DNA of 64,000 nucleotides, taken from Muribaculaceae bacterium. Its GTDB lineage: Bacteria > Bacteroidota > Bacteroidia > Bacteroidales > Muribaculaceae. This document shows positions 1-7,754 of the stretch, piece after piece. A program made the position numbers and the translations under genes. The notes beneath the pieces are model-generated. The model was not told the origin of the DNA, did not search any database, and saw only the letters and a list, made by a program, of their open reading frames with translations. The DNA lies in NCBI GenBank assembly GCA_017557665.1, contig JAFYYI010000087.1:89540-153539 (forward strand), written 5' to 3'. Position 1 is the stretch's first letter; every line of letters starts with the position of its first letter.

Positions 1-471
1 CGAGAGCCACTCGGTGAACAACGAGATAGGGTAGAGGATGCAATAGACCATGAACAGCGGAATCGATGCCGTGCGCAGGGATGCGTTGGGATTGATGCGG
101 AAGATGGTCTTGGGGACGAACTCGCCGAAGATGAGGATGATCAAGGTGGCGATGAGCGTCTGGATGAGCAGCAGCAAGGCTTGGTTGCTGATGGCGAAGT
201 ACTGCTTCAAGGGCTGGGTCAACAGCATGGCCATCGCCATGGAATAAATGATATTGGCGATGTTGTTGCCGATGATCAGCGTCGAGATGAACATCTCGCG
301 ATGACTGTAATAGATGTTGAGAATCCTGTTGATAATGCCGCCGCGTGCCATCTCTATCTCGGCCCGCACCTTGTTGGAAGTCACAAAGGCGATTTCCATG
401 CCCGAGAAAAAAGCCGAGCACAGCAGCGCGATGAGCGCGATAATCAGCGGTGATGAATAACTAGGGTCCAA
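1..471 (-). CDS. CNNM (DUF21) / HlyC-CorC family membrane protein, partial
   Basis: The minus frame is open from the window edge to about 471, giving roughly 157 residues of the N-terminus. Reading from a TTG at 471, it starts DPSYSSPLI, runs into a hydrophobic helix, then the family hallmark FFSGMEIAF, and later FGEFVPKT between membrane helices; this is the DUF21/CNNM transmembrane domain. The CBS pair and CorC C-terminal domain would lie beyond the left edge. The family is linked to divalent cation efflux. No in-frame ATG precedes the first helix, so the TTG start is tentative and a start coupled to the lptC end is possible. It is the last visible gene of the coaX-OMP-lptC cluster. Confidence 0.85.
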   Translation of the reverse strand, partial: MDPSYSSPLIIALIALLCSAFFSGMEIAFVTSNKVRAEIEMARGGIINRILNIYYSHREMFISTLIIGNNIANIIYSMAMAMLLTQPLKQYFAISNQALLLLIQTLIATLIILIFGEFVPKTIFRINPNASLRTASIPLFMVYCILYPISLFTEWLS

Positions 472-524
472 AGTGTCTTGTATCTCTATTATTGTTGTTA
501 ACTGAAAAGTTGGCTGTATAGCCG

Positions 525-1124
525 CTATTGCACCGGTGCCGGCGCGGGATTGCCGCTACCCGGATGTGGCATGCGTTTCTCGTCGATGGGGAAGATGGCC
601 TCGACCTGGCGCAGTTCGTAGGTTGTCAAGCGTTCGTTGGACTCATAACCGTAACCCTCGATGATGCGTCCCTGTTTCTCGATGTGGATGAAGGCGTCGC
701 TGAAGAGCTTGTGCTGCTGCTGGTCCCACATCAACTGGTCGGTGAGGACGACATCGCCCGCGGGATTGGTGATGTGCACGTTGCCGGTGAGCGTCCACAG
801 CGAGTTCATCTTGTCGAAGTAAGCCGAGTCACACTTGAGTGTCGACGTCGTCTGGTAGTTGTTGTCCAATTCCTCACAGGTGACCCCCTTGGGGAATGTC
901 CAGTGTGGATGCTTGGCCTCTTCAAACATGTTCCACAAGGGTGCCTCGATGCGGTAACGCGTGTGCCCCGAATCACTGATTACCGTCTGCACATCGGTGG
1001 TGGACATGGTGGGCACCTTCTCGGGGTCGGTGGAATGACTGACCACGCTGGTGCCGTCGTCCTTACAGGAGCCGAAGGCCATCGCGATGATGAGGGCAAT
1101 CGCTATGTAGGGCAGGTGTCTCAA
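525..1124 (-). CDS. lptC: LPS export lipoprotein LptC
   Basis: A 199-residue lipoprotein. The signal peptide ends in a lipobox AFGSC, with Cys20 as the lipidated residue. The body reads as the LptC/OstA-like beta-jellyroll: SGHTRYRIEAPLWNMF, then short repeated strands around CDSAYFDKMNSLWTLTGNV and DVVLTDQLMWDQQQ. LptC anchors the periplasmic bridge that carries lipopolysaccharide from LptBFG to LptA and the outer membrane. It lies 10 nt after the outer-membrane protein gene and 53 nt before the CorC-type gene, a gene order I recall from other Bacteroidales. The C-terminal Pro/Ala/Gly tail is not conserved in the family. Confidence 0.88.
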   Translation of the reverse strand: MRHLPYIAIALIIAMAFGSCKDDGTSVVSHSTDPEKVPTMSTTDVQTVISDSGHTRYRIEAPLWNMFEEAKHPHWTFPKGVTCEELDNNYQTTSTLKCDSAYFDKMNSLWTLTGNVHITNPAGDVVLTDQLMWDQQQHKLFSDAFIHIEKQGRIIEGYGYESNERLTTYELRQVEAIFPIDEKRMPHPGSGNPAPAPVQ

Positions 1125-1134
1125 GGTCGACAGA

Positions 1135-2379
1135 TTAACGGATGCGGCTCTTCCAGAACCAGGATTCGTTGAAGTTCACACCCAGGGTGATGTTGAAGTA
1201 GTTCTCGGTAATGAGCTTCACGGGGCTGGAGGTGCGGTGGCGCCATTCAAATCCCAGATTGACCGTGGTCCTGTCGCCTGCCAACGCGGGGAATCCGATA
1301 CCGACGCTGGCACCGAAGTCACGCACGTTGTTGCCGTTGTAATTCAGATAGTCATGATTGTAGAACGCACCAGCACGGAATGCCATGCCACCGAAGTAGG
1401 AGCCGCGGCGGTTGGGTGTGTACTGCAGACCGGCAGCGATTTTCCATCGGTCATCAAACTGCATCGTCTGTGGCTCAAATCCGTTGATTGACAGATATTT
1501 GGCTTTGCTCCATTTCTGGTAGGTGTAGTCGGCCTCGATGGTGATTCTGCGGTCGAGCGTGTAGCTCAAGCCGGCACCGATGGACGCGGGTTGCTCATAG
1601 TTGCCGCTCATGGACGTGTAGCCGATGGTGTCGATTTTGTTGTCCTGGCTGTCGAACTTGGTGCCCCACGTGTTGCCGTGGAAGGATTTCTTGGGCTGGT
1701 AGGTGGCACCCAGGGTAATCACGTCATGACCCTTGTTGAGTGAGAGGCTGTACTGAAGTCCGGCCTGCAAGTTCCAGTCGCGCACTCTCATGGTGCGTGA
1801 GAAGTAGCTGGACGAAGTGGAGACAATCAGCGTCGTGTTGGATGTCGTGCCGAAGAGATAGGCAACGTTCACACCGGCACTCAGGTTCTTGACGGGCTCA
1901 TAGCCCACACCGAGAAACAGCTGGTTGAGTCCGCCACTGCCGGCGCGTGACTCGTTGCCACCGTCGATGGTTCCGCCATAGGCATATCCTACCGAAGAGT
2001 AGGGCAGCAGTCCGAATGCCATGCCGAGGCCCTTGGCAACCTTGAAGTGGCCCGTCAGATAGTCCAGCCCACCGCCGAAGCTGTATCCCTTTTTGTCGTT
2101 TTCCTTGCTCCAGAGGTTGGTCAAGTCGATGCCCACGTCCCAGAGGAAGGTGAGGGAGTCCACATTGGAATATGAGGCGGGGTTCATCACGTTGATGATG
2201 CGTCCGCCCTTCATGGCATAACCCACGCCGCCCATCGAGCGCTGTATGCTTGACACGTTGTCGTTGAGCATACCGTAGCCCATCTTGGAATAGGGCGTTG
2301 TCGTGGTTTGAGCCAGTGCCATGCCGCATCCCAGCGCCATGGCAAGCGTCAATAATGTTATCTTCTTAGAGATTCTCAT
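1135..2379 (-). CDS. Outer-membrane beta-barrel protein, hypothetical
   Basis: 414 residues when started at the ATG at 2379, which overlaps the last 14 nt of coaX. This start gives a clean signal peptide (MRISKKITLLTLAMALGCG, cleaved near ALAQ); a longer reading frame to 2424 lies inside coaX and is not credible. The mature part begins TTTPYSKMGYGMLND and continues with alternating aromatic and glycine-rich strands ending WFWKSRIR, as in an outer-membrane barrel of the FadL/PorV-like kind. Substrate unknown. Its place between coaX and lptC fits an envelope role. Confidence 0.75.
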   Translation of the reverse strand: MRISKKITLLTLAMALGCGMALAQTTTTPYSKMGYGMLNDNVSSIQRSMGGVGYAMKGGRIINVMNPASYSNVDSLTFLWDVGIDLTNLWSKENDKKGYSFGGGLDYLTGHFKVAKGLGMAFGLLPYSSVGYAYGGTIDGGNESRAGSGGLNQLFLGVGYEPVKNLSAGVNVAYLFGTTSNTTLIVSTSSSYFSRTMRVRDWNLQAGLQYSLSLNKGHDVITLGATYQPKKSFHGNTWGTKFDSQDNKIDTIGYTSMSGNYEQPASIGAGLSYTLDRRITIEADYTYQKWSKAKYLSINGFEPQTMQFDDRWKIAAGLQYTPNRRGSYFGGMAFRAGAFYNHDYLNYNGNNVRDFGASVGIGFPALAGDRTTVNLGFEWRHRTSSPVKLITENYFNITLGVNFNESWFWKSRIR

Positions 2380-3130
2380 TGGCTTTGTTGTATAAAAGGA
2401 TGCGGTTGAGACCTTCAGCCGCAAGGTGTTCGTTGTAAATGATGCTCTCGTCGCCCAGACGTGAATGCAGCATCTTGCCGTCGCCGCCGGTGATGAAAAT
2501 CATCAGGTTGGGGTGGGAGAGTCGCAGGTCGGCAATATAGGACTTGATTTCTCCCAGCAGTCCCAGCATCACACCGCTGCGGATAGCCGTCAAGGTGTCG
2601 TAGCCCACAACCGGAGTGTCTCCCTCAGAATCAACAAGCGGCAGGCGTCCCGTGTGCTCGTGCAGGGACTTGAATCGCAGAGCCATACCCGGGGCGATGT
2701 TTCCGCCGACGAAGCAGCCATCGGCAGCCACCAGGTCATAGGTGATGGCGGTGCCGGCGTCGATAATCAGGACATCGCAGGCGTTATCGAGGCGTTGAGC
2801 GATGGTCCATGCTCCAACCGCTGTCGCAATGCGGTCTCTGCCTAAAGTGGCCGGAGTGCTATAGCCCAGACGAATGGGCAGCGGCGTCTCGTGAGTGAGA
2901 TGCGCCGTCCGTCGGCATCGTTGTTCGACCATTTGCTCAATGCGCTGGCTCGAGGCACTCGATGCTGTGCTGCACACAATGGCGGTGTCGGGTTTGTAGG
3001 TGCTGATAAAACGTTCCAGCAGGCGCACGTTGCGGCGCAGGAAACGGTTGGTCGCCACCACTTGGGCGCCGATGAAGAAAGCCACCTTGACTGAGGTGTT
3101 TCCGTTATCTATGGTGAGATTGCCTTTCAT
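2366..3130 (-). CDS. coaX: Type III pantothenate kinase
   Basis: 254 residues. It phosphorylates pantothenate in the first step of coenzyme A synthesis; type III enzymes differ from CoaA in fold and are not feedback-inhibited by CoA. The N-terminal ATP-binding motif is DNGNT (8-12), followed later by IIDAGTAITYD and GGNIAPGMALR, the acidic and phosphate-binding motifs of the ASKHA fold. Length is normal for the family. Its last codons overlap the start of the outer-membrane protein gene in another frame, so the two are probably translationally coupled. Confidence 0.93.
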   Translation of the reverse strand: MKGNLTIDNGNTSVKVAFFIGAQVVATNRFLRRNVRLLERFISTYKPDTAIVCSTASSASSQRIEQMVEQRCRRTAHLTHETPLPIRLGYSTPATLGRDRIATAVGAWTIAQRLDNACDVLIIDAGTAITYDLVAADGCFVGGNIAPGMALRFKSLHEHTGRLPLVDSEGDTPVVGYDTLTAIRSGVMLGLLGEIKSYIADLRLSHPNLMIFITGGDGKMLHSRLGDESIIYNEHLAAEGLNRILLYNKANENL

Positions 3131-3138
3131 TAAAAGCG

Positions 3139-3168
3139 CAAAATTACTAAAAATTGAGTAATTACAAA
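3139..3168 (-). promoter_or_regulatory. Bacteroides-type promoter for coaX
   Basis: On the minus strand: TTTG (3168-3165), 18 nt, TAATTTTG (3146-3139). The -7 box ends only 8 nt before the coaX ATG, so the transcript would be nearly leaderless. The spacer is slightly short against the usual 19-21 nt. Confidence 0.5.
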
Positions 3169-3188
3169 GCTAAAGGGCCTGGTTGAGG

Positions 3189-3563
3189 TTATTTTTCGTT
3201 TTTCTTAACTTCCCTGTCAATCATCCATGTGGCATACAGCTGAACAACAAGTCCTGCAAAGAGCAATGCCAGCCAGTTCTTTTGCATCCCTTCGATAAAT
3301 TTCACCGAGCCGCTGGCGCAATAGAGAAGGGCGCTGAGGATGAGGATGTGCTGCAGCCGCTTGAAACGCAGCGAGCCGGAGTTGTCATAGCCGATGAGAC
3401 GCGCTGCCAACACGGCGAGCGCTCCGGCAGTATAGGTCCAGATCACCCACTCTGCCCTCTCAAACTGGGAGTTAATCAGTGGCAGGATGGCCATGACCAG
3501 CATGAGCAACAGGCCGATGATTACCAGCACGTTCGCTATTGATGTTCTTTTTTCTGATGTCAT
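3189..3563 (-). CDS. Small integral membrane protein, hypothetical
   Basis: 124 residues with four hydrophobic segments (about 10-30, 40-57, 69-85 and 95-112), a short basic loop between them (RFKRLQH) and a charged C-terminus (DREVKKNEK). I do not recognise a named family. It follows the DivIC-like gene by 14 nt on the same strand and so probably shares its transcript with trmD and divIC. Start at the ATG at 3563 gives a cytoplasmic MTSEKRTS head, sensible for a multi-span protein. Confidence 0.7.
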   Translation of the reverse strand: MTSEKRTSIANVLVIIGLLLMLVMAILPLINSQFERAEWVIWTYTAGALAVLAARLIGYDNSGSLRFKRLQHILILSALLYCASGSVKFIEGMQKNWLALLFAGLVVQLYATWMIDREVKKNEK

Positions 3564-3577
3564 GTTACCAGGGTGTT

Positions 3578-3886
3578 TCAGGGGATGTCGGTAATGAATA
3601 CATCCTCGTTAATGCGTTTCATGCCGTACTTCTCACGCACGAGGCGCTCGAGAGACTCGTTGTCGGTATTCAACTCGTTGGCTTTGGCATCATACATCGC
3701 TGCCGAGTCCTCAAGGTTCTTAATCTGACTCTTGAGGTCGTTGATTTGGCTGCGGTACTCGATGTTGCTGCGGAAACTGTTCTCGCCGAAGAAGACGAGC
3801 AGGACGACGAAGGCCACGAAAATGAGCAGTGGGATGTTGAGCCACCGCGGTATCCACTTGGGTCGTTGAAAATTGAAAAGTGCCAT
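3578..3886 (-). CDS. FtsB/DivIC-like septum formation protein
   Basis: 102 residues: a short cytoplasmic head, one membrane helix (about 17-35, LLIFVAFVVLLVFFG), then a coiled coil of about 45 residues with heptad Leu/Ile (SQINDLKSQIKNLEDSA) and a C-terminal LVREKYGMKR patch typical of FtsB/DivIC. In the divisome such proteins link FtsL and FtsQ. Size and architecture match the family; sequence similarity alone is weak, as is usual for it. It sits 41 nt after trmD on the same strand. Confidence 0.82.
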   Translation of the reverse strand: MALFNFQRPKWIPRWLNIPLLIFVAFVVLLVFFGENSFRSNIEYRSQINDLKSQIKNLEDSAAMYDAKANELNTDNESLERLVREKYGMKRINEDVFITDIP

Positions 3887-3927
3887 ATTTCAGTTTAAAG
3901 TTGAGAATTTTCAGTTTATAGATGGGA

Positions 3928-4611
3928 TTATGAATCTTTCAGGAGGTTGGGGCGCAGGCGGCGGGTGCGCTCCAGCGACATCTGCATCTTCCACTCGGCG
4001 ATTTTGGCCTGGTGGCCGCTCAGCAGGATTTCGGGAACGCGCCAGCCGTTGAACACCTCGGGACGCGTATAGACGGGAGCCTCGATGAGCCCGTCCTGAA
4101 AGGAGTCGCTCAGAGCACTCTGCTCGTCACCGATGGCTCCGGGCAGCAGCCGCACCACGGCGTCGGCGATGACCGCTGCAGGCAGTTCGCCACCGGTGAG
4201 GACATAGTCGCCGATGGTGATTTCGCGGGTGATCAAGTGCTCGCGGATGCGGTAGTCCACACCCTTGTAATGTCCGCACAGTATCATGATGTTCTCCTTG
4301 AGTGACAGGGCATTGGCCATGGGTTGGTCAAGCTGTTCGCCGTCGGGGGAGGTGAAGATGATCTCGTCGTAGTCGCGCTGGCTCTTCAGCTCTTCCATGC
4401 AGCGCCACACGGGCTCTATCTGCATCACCATGCCGGCCTCGCCACCGAAGGGGTAGTCATCCACCTTGCGGTGCTTGCGCAGGCTCCAGTCGCGCAGGTT
4501 GTGGACATGGATTTCGACGAGTCCCTTGTCCTGTGCACGTTGCAGGATGGAAGTGTGCAACGGGGACTCGAGCGCGTCGGGCATCACGGTCAATATATCT
4601 ATTCGCATCAT
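3928..4611 (-). CDS. trmD: tRNA (guanine37-N1)-methyltransferase
   Basis: 227 residues, normal for TrmD. It methylates G37 of tRNAs with S-adenosylmethionine, preventing +1 frameshifting. Visible motifs are [11 protein letters not shown] at the start, [13 protein letters not shown], the trefoil-knot segment [26 protein letters not shown] and the C-terminal [12 protein letters not shown]. It starts 4 nt after the end of the dockerin-bearing phosphoesterase gene, so both are probably on one messenger. Confidence 0.96.
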   Translation of the reverse strand: MMRIDILTVMPDALESPLHTSILQRAQDKGLVEIHVHNLRDWSLRKHRKVDDYPFGGEAGMVMQIEPVWRCMEELKSQRDYDEIIFTSPDGEQLDQPMANALSLKENIMILCGHYKGVDYRIREHLITREITIGDYVLTGGELPAAVIADAVVRLLPGAIGDEQSALSDSFQDGLIEAPVYTRPEVFNGWRVPEILLSGHQAKIAEWKMQMSLERTRRLRPNLLKDS

Positions 4612-4614
4612 CTG

Positions 4615-6429
4615 TTATCTGAGAATTAAGTCTATAATCTTGTTAATATCGGCGATGGAAACCTCACCATCGGCGTTGCAGTCGGCGATAACCGGGCATA
4701 AGCCTTGTCTCGCCCCAAGGAGGTAATCAATGGCAGCGTTGACGTCGGCGATGTTGATTTCATCGTCGGTGTTCACGTCACCGGCAACGAGAGCCCTCTC
4801 CTTGTTCTCCATGTCAAGGTTGTACTTGTGAGGTCGGGAGATGGTGTGGAGATAAATGTTGCCGAAGTTGTCAACTATACGCACGGTGACAGGCTCGGTC
4901 GCAGTGGCCGCGCGGGCCCTGAACAAGTGGGTGGTGGGGCTTGTGGTATAGTAGGAACTGCAGTAGCCATAGGTGCTGTAGCAGGCGACATCATAGGCCA
5001 AGGTGTGGAACGGGTCCTCGGCGTAAACGCGTTCACACGGCAGGATACTGTCTCCCTCGCAGATGGTCACCTGCCACTTCGGGTCATAGGCATACACGTT
5101 CACCATCAACATGTTGTCGTCGATGTCGGCATAGTCTTCCCGCGTGGGCGTCTCGTTGAGAATCGCGCGCATCGAGGTGTTGCTTTGATAGAAGTCACGC
5201 ACGGTGTTCATGTCATACACGCGCATCTGGCTCTCTCCCTCGTGGATGGGCTTGAAGGACCATCGCAGGTTGTCGCCGTTGGCCGTCCAACGCAGGTAGC
5301 CGGCGGGACTGCCGTCATGGCAGATGTGGTGGCCGGTAAGGATGGCACTCTGCCACAGTGAGCCGCTTGTGGCGTCGATGTTGTGCTCGGTCACATGAGG
5401 GAATGATGTGGGATGCACGGTGTAGTTGCAGTGGTTGTGACCACTCATGATGTGGGCCTCCTTATACTTGTTGAGCAACGAACACAGCGTGGTGGTGTTG
5501 TCCAAACGCGGGCTGCTACTGAAGTTGGCATTGATGCTCCAAGCAGGGATGTGAAGGCAGACCACGACCGGCGTGTTGTAATCCACGAGTGCCAAGTCCT
5601 TGCGCAGCCATTGGATTTGTTCGGTGGTGATGGTGCCCCTGTAGTTGCGGCTGCCGGCGACGCCTTCGCTATAGTCCTCGCCGTCATAGGCGATGTTAAG
5701 GTACAGGATGTCGTCGAGAACGACATAGTGTACCTGCCCCAGGTTGAAACTGTAGTAGTTGGGGCACACGATGTCGCGCCACGGTCCAGCTGCCTGCTGG
5801 TCGGTGTTGTTGCCGGCTGGCACGCTGGGATCGTGGTCATGGTTACCGATGACGGGCCACAGCGTCATGGGGTAGTTGAAGTGTTTCATGTCGGCCATGA
5901 AGTCCCCCAAGTTGTAGTCATTTTGTGTCCAGAACACGTCCCAGGTGAGGTCTCCAAGCAGGACCGAGTAGATGGGGCCATCGCCAGCCTGGTCTTTCTC
6001 GTTGTTCAGGCAGGCAATTAAGCCTTTCTTAAAGTAGGCCCGGTCGCTGCAGCGCCGTGCCAGATGGGTGTCGGCGGCAAAGATGACCGTGTGGCGATCG
6101 TTATCCACACGCCGCAATTCAAAGTCATGCGTCTCGTTGACGCTGCTGTCGTCGGTGTCAAGCTGTGCCCAAAATTGGGGATTGAAGCCATCGGCCAGCA
6201 TGGGTTCGTAGCCGCCGGGCAGGGTGTAGAAAACGTAGCCGTTCTTCTTATTGCTTGACATCTCGTAATGGCCGTTATAATCGGTGAGCACCACTTCATA
6301 GCCATCGCTGACAGCGACACCGGCGATACCTTGACCGTCACAGGTGATAGTGCCGCTCACGTTGTGAGCAGCACACACCGCTGTGCTAAACAGCACCAGC
6401 AATACCGTTGTCAACTTGATTACCGTCAC
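4615..6429 (-). CDS. Secreted calcineurin-like phosphoesterase with C-terminal dockerin repeat
   Basis: About 604 residues from a GTG at 6429; a longer frame to 6528 would overlap the DUF4491 gene and lacks a signal peptide. The chosen start gives a hydrophobic signal ending AVCAA. Order: a small beta domain (HNVSGTITCDGQ), then a metallophosphatase core with the metal motifs FAADTHLA, LLGDLTWD, VIGNHDHD and SGHNHCNY, then a calcineurin C-terminal-type domain, then two EF-hand-like dockerin repeats (GDVNTDDEINIAD and ADCNADGEVSIAD). Dockerins bind cohesins in cellulosomes; in Bacteroidales they occur on scattered secreted proteins whose partners are mostly unknown. Substrate cannot be read from the sequence. 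Confidence 0.85.
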   Translation of the reverse strand: MTVIKLTTVLLVLFSTAVCAAHNVSGTITCDGQGIAGVAVSDGYEVVLTDYNGHYEMSSNKKNGYVFYTLPGGYEPMLADGFNPQFWAQLDTDDSSVNETHDFELRRVDNDRHTVIFAADTHLARRCSDRAYFKKGLIACLNNEKDQAGDGPIYSVLLGDLTWDVFWTQNDYNLGDFMADMKHFNYPMTLWPVIGNHDHDPSVPAGNNTDQQAAGPWRDIVCPNYYSFNLGQVHYVVLDDILYLNIAYDGEDYSEGVAGSRNYRGTITTEQIQWLRKDLALVDYNTPVVVCLHIPAWSINANFSSSPRLDNTTTLCSLLNKYKEAHIMSGHNHCNYTVHPTSFPHVTEHNIDATSGSLWQSAILTGHHICHDGSPAGYLRWTANGDNLRWSFKPIHEGESQMRVYDMNTVRDFYQSNTSMRAILNETPTREDYADIDDNMLMVNVYAYDPKWQVTICEGDSILPCERVYAEDPFHTLAYDVACYSTYGYCSSYYTTSPTTHLFRARAATATEPVTVRIVDNFGNIYLHTISRPHKYNLDMENKERALVAGDVNTDDEINIADVNAAIDYLLGARQGLCPVIADCNADGEVSIADINKIIDLILR

Positions 6430-6442
6430 TGATTCTTGACTA

Positions 6443-6790
6443 CTATTTTTTATTATCCGGCTTCTGCCTGTCTTCGTCCCACGGATAGGTGCGCTTGGGG
6501 TTACGCGGGAACCAGCCTTTGCGTACACGTTCCTGCTGATCGCCCATCTCCTTGATGCCCCAGAAGCACGAGAAAGCCCCGACGCCCATCAGTGCCGACA
6601 GCATGACACTATCGACCAATAATGACCCGATGCACAGTCCGATTCCGGCCACCAGAAAGACCCACTTGAAGCTTTGTCCATAGTGGTACTCTCCCTTGAT
6701 GACGATGGGATGGAAGATGCCAATAATCAGGAACGAGCACAATCCGAGCACAAGTCCCTGCAGGTGATATGTCTCCAAAAAGTCCATCAT
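6443..6790 (-). CDS. DUF4491 family membrane protein
   Basis: 115 residues from the ATG at 6790. An upstream in-frame start at 6853 would fall inside the promoter -7 box and is rejected. It has three hydrophobic segments and the family signatures LGLCSFLIIGIFHPIVIK, SCFWGIKEM and RVRKGWFPRNPKR, all recalled from DUF4491 proteins of Bacteroidetes and Firmicutes. The C-terminus is hydrophilic and charged. Function unknown. It precedes the phosphoesterase and trmD by 13 nt on the same strand. Confidence 0.82.
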   Translation of the reverse strand: MMDFLETYHLQGLVLGLCSFLIIGIFHPIVIKGEYHYGQSFKWVFLVAGIGLCIGSLLVDSVMLSALMGVGAFSCFWGIKEMGDQQERVRKGWFPRNPKRTYPWDEDRQKPDNKK

Positions 6791-6850
6791 TATTACAATG
6801 ATTATGCCGCACGTCGGGCACCAAACCGTCCCGACCAAAAAAATGTAGCG

Positions 6851-6858
6851 CAAAATTA
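6851..6858 (-). promoter_or_regulatory. -7 box upstream of the DUF4491 gene
   Basis: TAATTTTG on the minus strand, about 60 nt before the DUF4491 start at 6790. No good TTTG lies at the usual distance upstream, so only the -7 element is supported. Its position rules out the longer reading-frame start at 6853. Confidence 0.45.
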
Positions 6859-6952
6859 CTAATTTTAGCCGACACCGCTACATAAATAATCCTTAAATTG
6901 TGTTTCAAAAACACTATAGTTTATCTTGAACCTGGACAAAAGCCTATGGGTC

Positions 6953-6990
6953 AAAAAAAAGAGCCATACCCATGAAAACGGGTACAGCCC
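6953..6990 (-). terminator. Rho-independent terminator of the LuxR-type HTH gene
   Basis: On the minus strand, GGGCTGTACCC pairs with GGGTATGGCTC (11 pairs, three of them G-U) around an 8-nt loop, followed directly by eight U. It lies 22 nt after the stop codon at 7012. Confidence 0.8.
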
Positions 6991-7011
6991 TTGATGTTTC
7001 TTTACTTGAAG

Positions 7012-7230
7012 CTAATCGTTGATTTTTAACAGGCCGGTACGGTAAGCTTTACCGATAAGTTCAGCCACGTTGCGAGAGTTGGTTTTACGCAACAATTGCT
7101 TGCGATGATACTCCACAGTGTTAGAGGAGATGAAAATTTTTTCTCCGATTTCTTTGCTGTTATACCCTGTTGACAGCAATTCAAGTACTTCCTTTTCTCT
7201 GGAAGTCAGTTCAATTTTGGGGGCACTCAT
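7012..7230 (-). CDS. Stand-alone LuxR-type helix-turn-helix protein
   Basis: 72 residues consisting only of a GerE/LuxR DNA-binding domain: ELTSREKEVLELLSTG, then the recognition helix NTVEYHRKQLLRK and the fourth helix NVAELIGKAYRTGLL. There is no receiver, autoinducer or PAS domain. It has its own promoter (7272-7303) and terminator (6953-6990), so it is a monocistronic regulator rather than a truncated response regulator. No sensor gene lies nearby. Target genes cannot be read from the sequence. Confidence 0.88.
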   Translation of the reverse strand: MSAPKIELTSREKEVLELLSTGYNSKEIGEKIFISSNTVEYHRKQLLRKTNSRNVAELIGKAYRTGLLKIND

Positions 7231-7271
7231 AATATCACGTTTTTGATAATTTGCTAATTATAACGTAGTTG

Positions 7272-7303
7272 CAAAAATAGATAGGAAATGCAACTAAACC
7301 AAA
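7272..7303 (-). promoter_or_regulatory. Promoter of the stand-alone HTH gene
   Basis: On the minus strand: TTTG (7303-7300), exactly 20 nt, TATTTTTG (7279-7272). The -7 box ends 41 nt before the ATG at 7230, leaving an AT-rich leader. Confidence 0.7.
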
Positions 7304-7597
7304 CAAATTGGCAATAAAATGAACAAAATGATATCAAAACTATTCATTTCAGTAAAAATTTCTTAATATTTTCTACTATTTGAAAAGAAAAGTATGCTCA
7401 ATGGATGAAACAGAAGCCTGAAAATGGCCGATTGATACTTAATGGTGTGAGTAGTTCTGGGGAGTGGAACTGTGATGACTTGCGATTTGTATATCGGCCA
7501 GCGTACTGTTTCAATCAAGTAATTGTGAATTATAATACAGGATATTGTACTTTATCGGTTTTATGTGTTGGAATAGAAATATTTTTGCGAAAATGTG
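7304..7597. other. AT-rich intergenic stretch, no gene seen
   Basis: With its flanking elements this makes up the 524-nt gap between the HTH gene and the metallophosphoesterase. It contains one weak plus-strand reading frame (7405-7617) with no family resemblance and poor composition, which I do not call. The only structured elements in the gap are the two promoters and the hairpin listed separately. Confidence 0.5.
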
Positions 7598-7629
7598 TTT
7601 GCTTTTATGAAAAATAATCTTTATATTTG
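7598..7629 (+). promoter_or_regulatory. Consensus promoter with no gene downstream (possible small RNA)
   Basis: TTTG (7598-7601), exactly 20 nt, TATATTTG (7622-7629), a full match to the Bacteroides promoter pattern on the plus strand. No plus-strand gene follows; the next 60 nt run into a 15-bp hairpin at 7693-7726. A transcript of about 90 nt starting near 7636 would fit. Confidence 0.45.
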
Positions 7630-7692
7630 CAGCGAATTTAAGTATATTGATTCGATAAAAGTAAATTTTCTCATACTCTAAAAAGATGAATG

Positions 7693-7726
7693 AGCGGTTG
7701 TGATTTTGTGAAAAATCGCAACCGCT
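7693..7726 (-). terminator. Strong hairpin downstream of the metallophosphoesterase gene
   Basis: AGCGGTTGTGATTTT pairs with AAAATCGCAACCGCT (one G-U) around a short loop. On the minus strand it lies 29 nt after the stop at 7755 and is followed by a loose U-rich stretch, so it most likely ends that message. It could also end a plus-strand transcript from the promoter at 7598. Confidence 0.6.
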
Positions 7727-7754
7727 GCTGTTGGTGTGGTGATGGATATTCCTT

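Noticed and set aside
6429..6528. Longer N-terminus for the dockerin phosphoesterase
   Set aside because: It overlaps the DUF4491 gene and hides the signal peptide.
7405..7617. 70-codon frame in the AT-rich gap
   Set aside because: No family, poor composition, and it runs across the orphan promoter at 7598.
7231..7754. Insertion sequence or phage remnant in the gap
   Set aside because: No terminal inverted repeats or transposase fragments seen.
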